Shown here: piece after piece, positions 5,609 to 7,076 of the stretch
Layout of the letters: each line of letters begins with the position of its first letter
Numbering within the stretch: the first letter of the stretch is position 1
Assembly: GCA_028290225.1 (NCBI GenBank)
Contig: JAQGKH010000157.1
Coordinates: 1 to 7,076 of the forward strand
Direction: 5' to 3'
Source: Devosia sp.
Lineage (GTDB): Bacteria; Pseudomonadota; Alphaproteobacteria; Rhizobiales; Devosiaceae
DNA: 7,076 nucleotides
Notes under the pieces: model-generated
What the model was told of the DNA's origin: nothing
Seen by the model: only the letters and a program-made list of their open reading frames with translations
Databases searched by the model: none
Program-made: the position numbers and the translations under genes

Positions 5609-6670
5609 ATGGGTTCAGTTTCAATTCGCGACGCCCGCAAAGCCTATGGCAATGTGGAAATTCTGCACGGCGTTTCCATCGACATCGCCGATGGCGAGTT
5701 CGTGGTGCTGGTTGGCCCTTCGGGCTGCGGCAAGTCCACGCTCTTGCGCATGCTGGCGGGGCTTGAGGAGATATCGGGTGGCGAGATTGCCATCGACGGC
5801 AAGGTGGTCAATTCGCTGCCGCCCAAAGAGCGGGACATCGCCATGGTGTTCCAGAGCTATGCGCTGTATCCGCATATGACGGTGGGCCAGAACATGGGCT
5901 TTTCGCTCAAGCTCGCCCGCGCCCCCAAGGACGAGATCAAGCGCCGCGTCGCCGTGGCCGCCCAGATGCTCAGCCTCGATCCCTATCTCGACCGCTATCC
6001 GCGCCAGCTTTCGGGCGGCCAGCGCCAGCGCGTCGCCATGGGGCGAGCCATGGTGCGCGATCCCAAGGTGTTCCTGTTCGACGAGCCGCTCAGCAACCTC
6101 GATGCCAAGCTGCGCGTGCAGATGCGCTCCGAAATCAAGCAGAACCACCAGCGCCTGAGCACCACCACGGTTTACGTGACCCACGACCAGATCGAAGCCA
6201 TGACCATGGCGGACCGGATCGTCGTCATGCATGACGGCATTGTCGAGCAGATCGGCACCCCGCTCGAGCTTTATGACTTCCCCGACAATCTGTTTGTCGC
6301 CGCCTTTATCGGCTCGCCCTCCATGAACATCCTTGGCGGCAAGCTGCAGGCCGGCAGTTTCATCGCCGCCGATGGCAGCGCCATCCCATTGCCCTTTGCA
6401 CCGACCGGCATGGATGGGCGGGTGGTCAGCATGGGCATTCGGCCCGAGCATTTCGTGCTCGACCCTCAAGGGCTGTCGGCCCAGATCATCACCGTCGAGC
6501 CCACCGGTTCGGAAACCCAGGTCGCCATGCGCCTCGCCGGCCATGACGTGGTGGGCGTGTTCCGCGAGCGCATCACCGCCCGGCCGGGCGAGCACATCCA
6601 GGTGCGGCCCGAGCAGGGGCGTATCCACCTGTTTGATGGCGAAACCGGCAAGCGCATCAAGCACAGCTGA
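5609..6670 (+). CDS. ABC transporter ATP-binding protein, MalK/UgpC family
   Basis: This is the ATPase subunit that drives the importer from the cytoplasmic face. It has 353 residues, typical of the family. Walker A is GPSGCGKST (36-44), the Q-loop Gln is 82, the signature LSGGQ is 134-138, Walker B ends FLFDE with Asp158/Glu159, the D-loop SNLD is 162-165, and the H-loop is His192 in YVTHDQIEAM. After the nucleotide domain comes GSPSMN and a C-terminal TOBE/OB region with GIRPEHF at about 276-282 and RPEQGRIHLFD near the end, as in MalK/UgpC/MsmX. All catalytic residues are present. A GAAAGG site (5594-5599) lies nine bases before ATG 5609, and the gene begins 28 bases after the reductase stop. 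Such ATPases can serve more than one importer, but the context pairs it with the permeases here. Confidence 0.93.
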   Translation: MGSVSIRDARKAYGNVEILHGVSIDIADGEFVVLVGPSGCGKSTLLRMLAGLEEISGGEIAIDGKVVNSLPPKERDIAMVFQSYALYPHMTVGQNMGFSLKLARAPKDEIKRRVAVAAQMLSLDPYLDRYPRQLSGGQRQRVAMGRAMVRDPKVFLFDEPLSNLDAKLRVQMRSEIKQNHQRLSTTTVYVTHDQIEAMTMADRIVVMHDGIVEQIGTPLELYDFPDNLFVAAFIGSPSMNILGGKLQAGSFIAADGSAIPLPFAPTGMDGRVVSMGIRPEHFVLDPQGLSAQIITVEPTGSETQVAMRLAGHDVVGVFRERITARPGEHIQVRPEQGRIHLFDGETGKRIKHS

Positions 6671-6714
6671 TCGGCGGCGCCGTTCCACTTCATTTTCCAG
6701 AAAGCTTTTCTCGC

Positions 6715-7076
6715 ATGCAATCTCCCCAAGACATCAAGGATATCACTCGTCCGCCCCGCGCCCATTGCGATGCACTGGCCAGTATCGGCACCGCCACGGC
6801 CAGCAGCGAATTGAGCCTGATGGGCATTCGCGATGCCCAGATCCGCGGACCCCGGCCGCTCAGGACCGGCCGTTCGGTGGCCGGCGCCGCGCTGACGCTG
6901 CAGATGATGCCCAAGCGCGAGGACCTTTATGGGTCCAACGAATACGAGAACCCCGAGCGCCAGCTGCACCGGCACGTGATGTACTACGCCCAGGACGGGG
7001 ACATGGTGGTGGTGGATGCGCGCGGCGACATGGCCAGCGGCATTTTCGGCGAAATGATGCTGACCTATCTCGCCGG
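6715..7076 (+). CDS. RraA/HMG-aldolase-like protein, N-terminal part (3' truncated by window edge)
   Basis: The first 120 codons of an open frame are visible, with no stop before the window ends. The product reads ASIGTATASSELSLMGIRD, IRGPRPL, AGAALTLQM, and then DGDMVVVDARGDMASGIFGE, with Asp101, Arg103 and Asp105. This arrangement belongs to the RraA-like family, which includes 4-hydroxy-4-methyl-2-oxoglutarate aldolase and RNase E regulator-like members. The region that would hold the metal-binding and catalytic Arg-Asp of the aldolases lies mainly beyond the edge, so aldolase activity cannot be judged. AGAAAG at 6699-6704, ten bases before ATG 6715, is a modest ribosome site. The gene follows the ATPase by 44 bases and is probably in the same operon. 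In a sugar-acid locus a class II pyruvate aldolase role is more likely than RNase regulation, but this is inference. Confidence 0.75.
   Translation, partial: MQSPQDIKDITRPPRAHCDALASIGTATASSELSLMGIRDAQIRGPRPLRTGRSVAGAALTLQMMPKREDLYGSNEYENPERQLHRHVMYYAQDGDMVVVDARGDMASGIFGEMMLTYLA

Noticed and set aside
6671..6714. CGGCGCCG (6675-6682) and AAAGCTTT (6701-6708) in the gap before the RraA-like gene as a terminator or operator
   Set aside because: Both are 8-base palindromes, common by chance, with no stem of useful length and no T run. I see no supported signal in this gap beyond the ribosome site.

Overview
The window looks like part of a proteobacterial chromosome, most likely from an alphaproteobacterium of the Rhizobiales/Devosia kind. 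This rests on high G+C (roughly 60% or more by eye), strong G/C preference at third codon positions, and tightly packed sugar-acid genes around a CUT1-type ABC importer. The taxonomic guess is inference. I see no mobile element, tRNA, rRNA, CRISPR array or origin.

All supported genes are on the plus strand. In order they are: the 3' end of an enolase-superfamily sugar-acid dehydratase (1-411); a 124-base gap with a strong hairpin and a promoter candidate overlapping it; a UxuA-type mannonate dehydratase (536-1666); an ABC periplasmic sugar-binding protein (1732-2949); two ABC permeases (3025-3885 and 3882-4742); an aldo/keto reductase (4765-5580); the ABC ATPase of the MalK/UgpC type (5609-6670); and the 5' end of an RraA/HMG-aldolase-like gene (6715-7076), which runs off the window. 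Every gap from uxuA onward is 65 bases or less, so one operon is likely. It is punctuated by hairpins before and after the binding-protein gene.

Together the genes form a catabolic and uptake module for a sugar acid (hexuronate, aldonate or an oligosaccharide carrying one). The binding protein, two permeases and ATPase make a complete importer. UxuA makes 2-keto-3-deoxy-D-gluconate from D-mannonate. The enolase-superfamily enzyme probably dehydrates a related acid. The aldo/keto reductase may interconvert keto and hydroxy forms. The RraA-like protein may be a pyruvate-type aldolase or may have another role. No uronate isomerase, mannonate oxidoreductase, KDG kinase or regulator lies inside the window.

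The parts most worth a second look are non-coding or structural. They are a TTGACA promoter candidate built into the hairpin after the first gene, a corrected uxuA start, a perfect 18-bp palindrome and two further hairpins bunched at the uxuA 3' end, and a 12-bp stem between the binding-protein and permease genes. The gene content itself is a recognisable sugar-acid locus, and I did not find a clearly new system.
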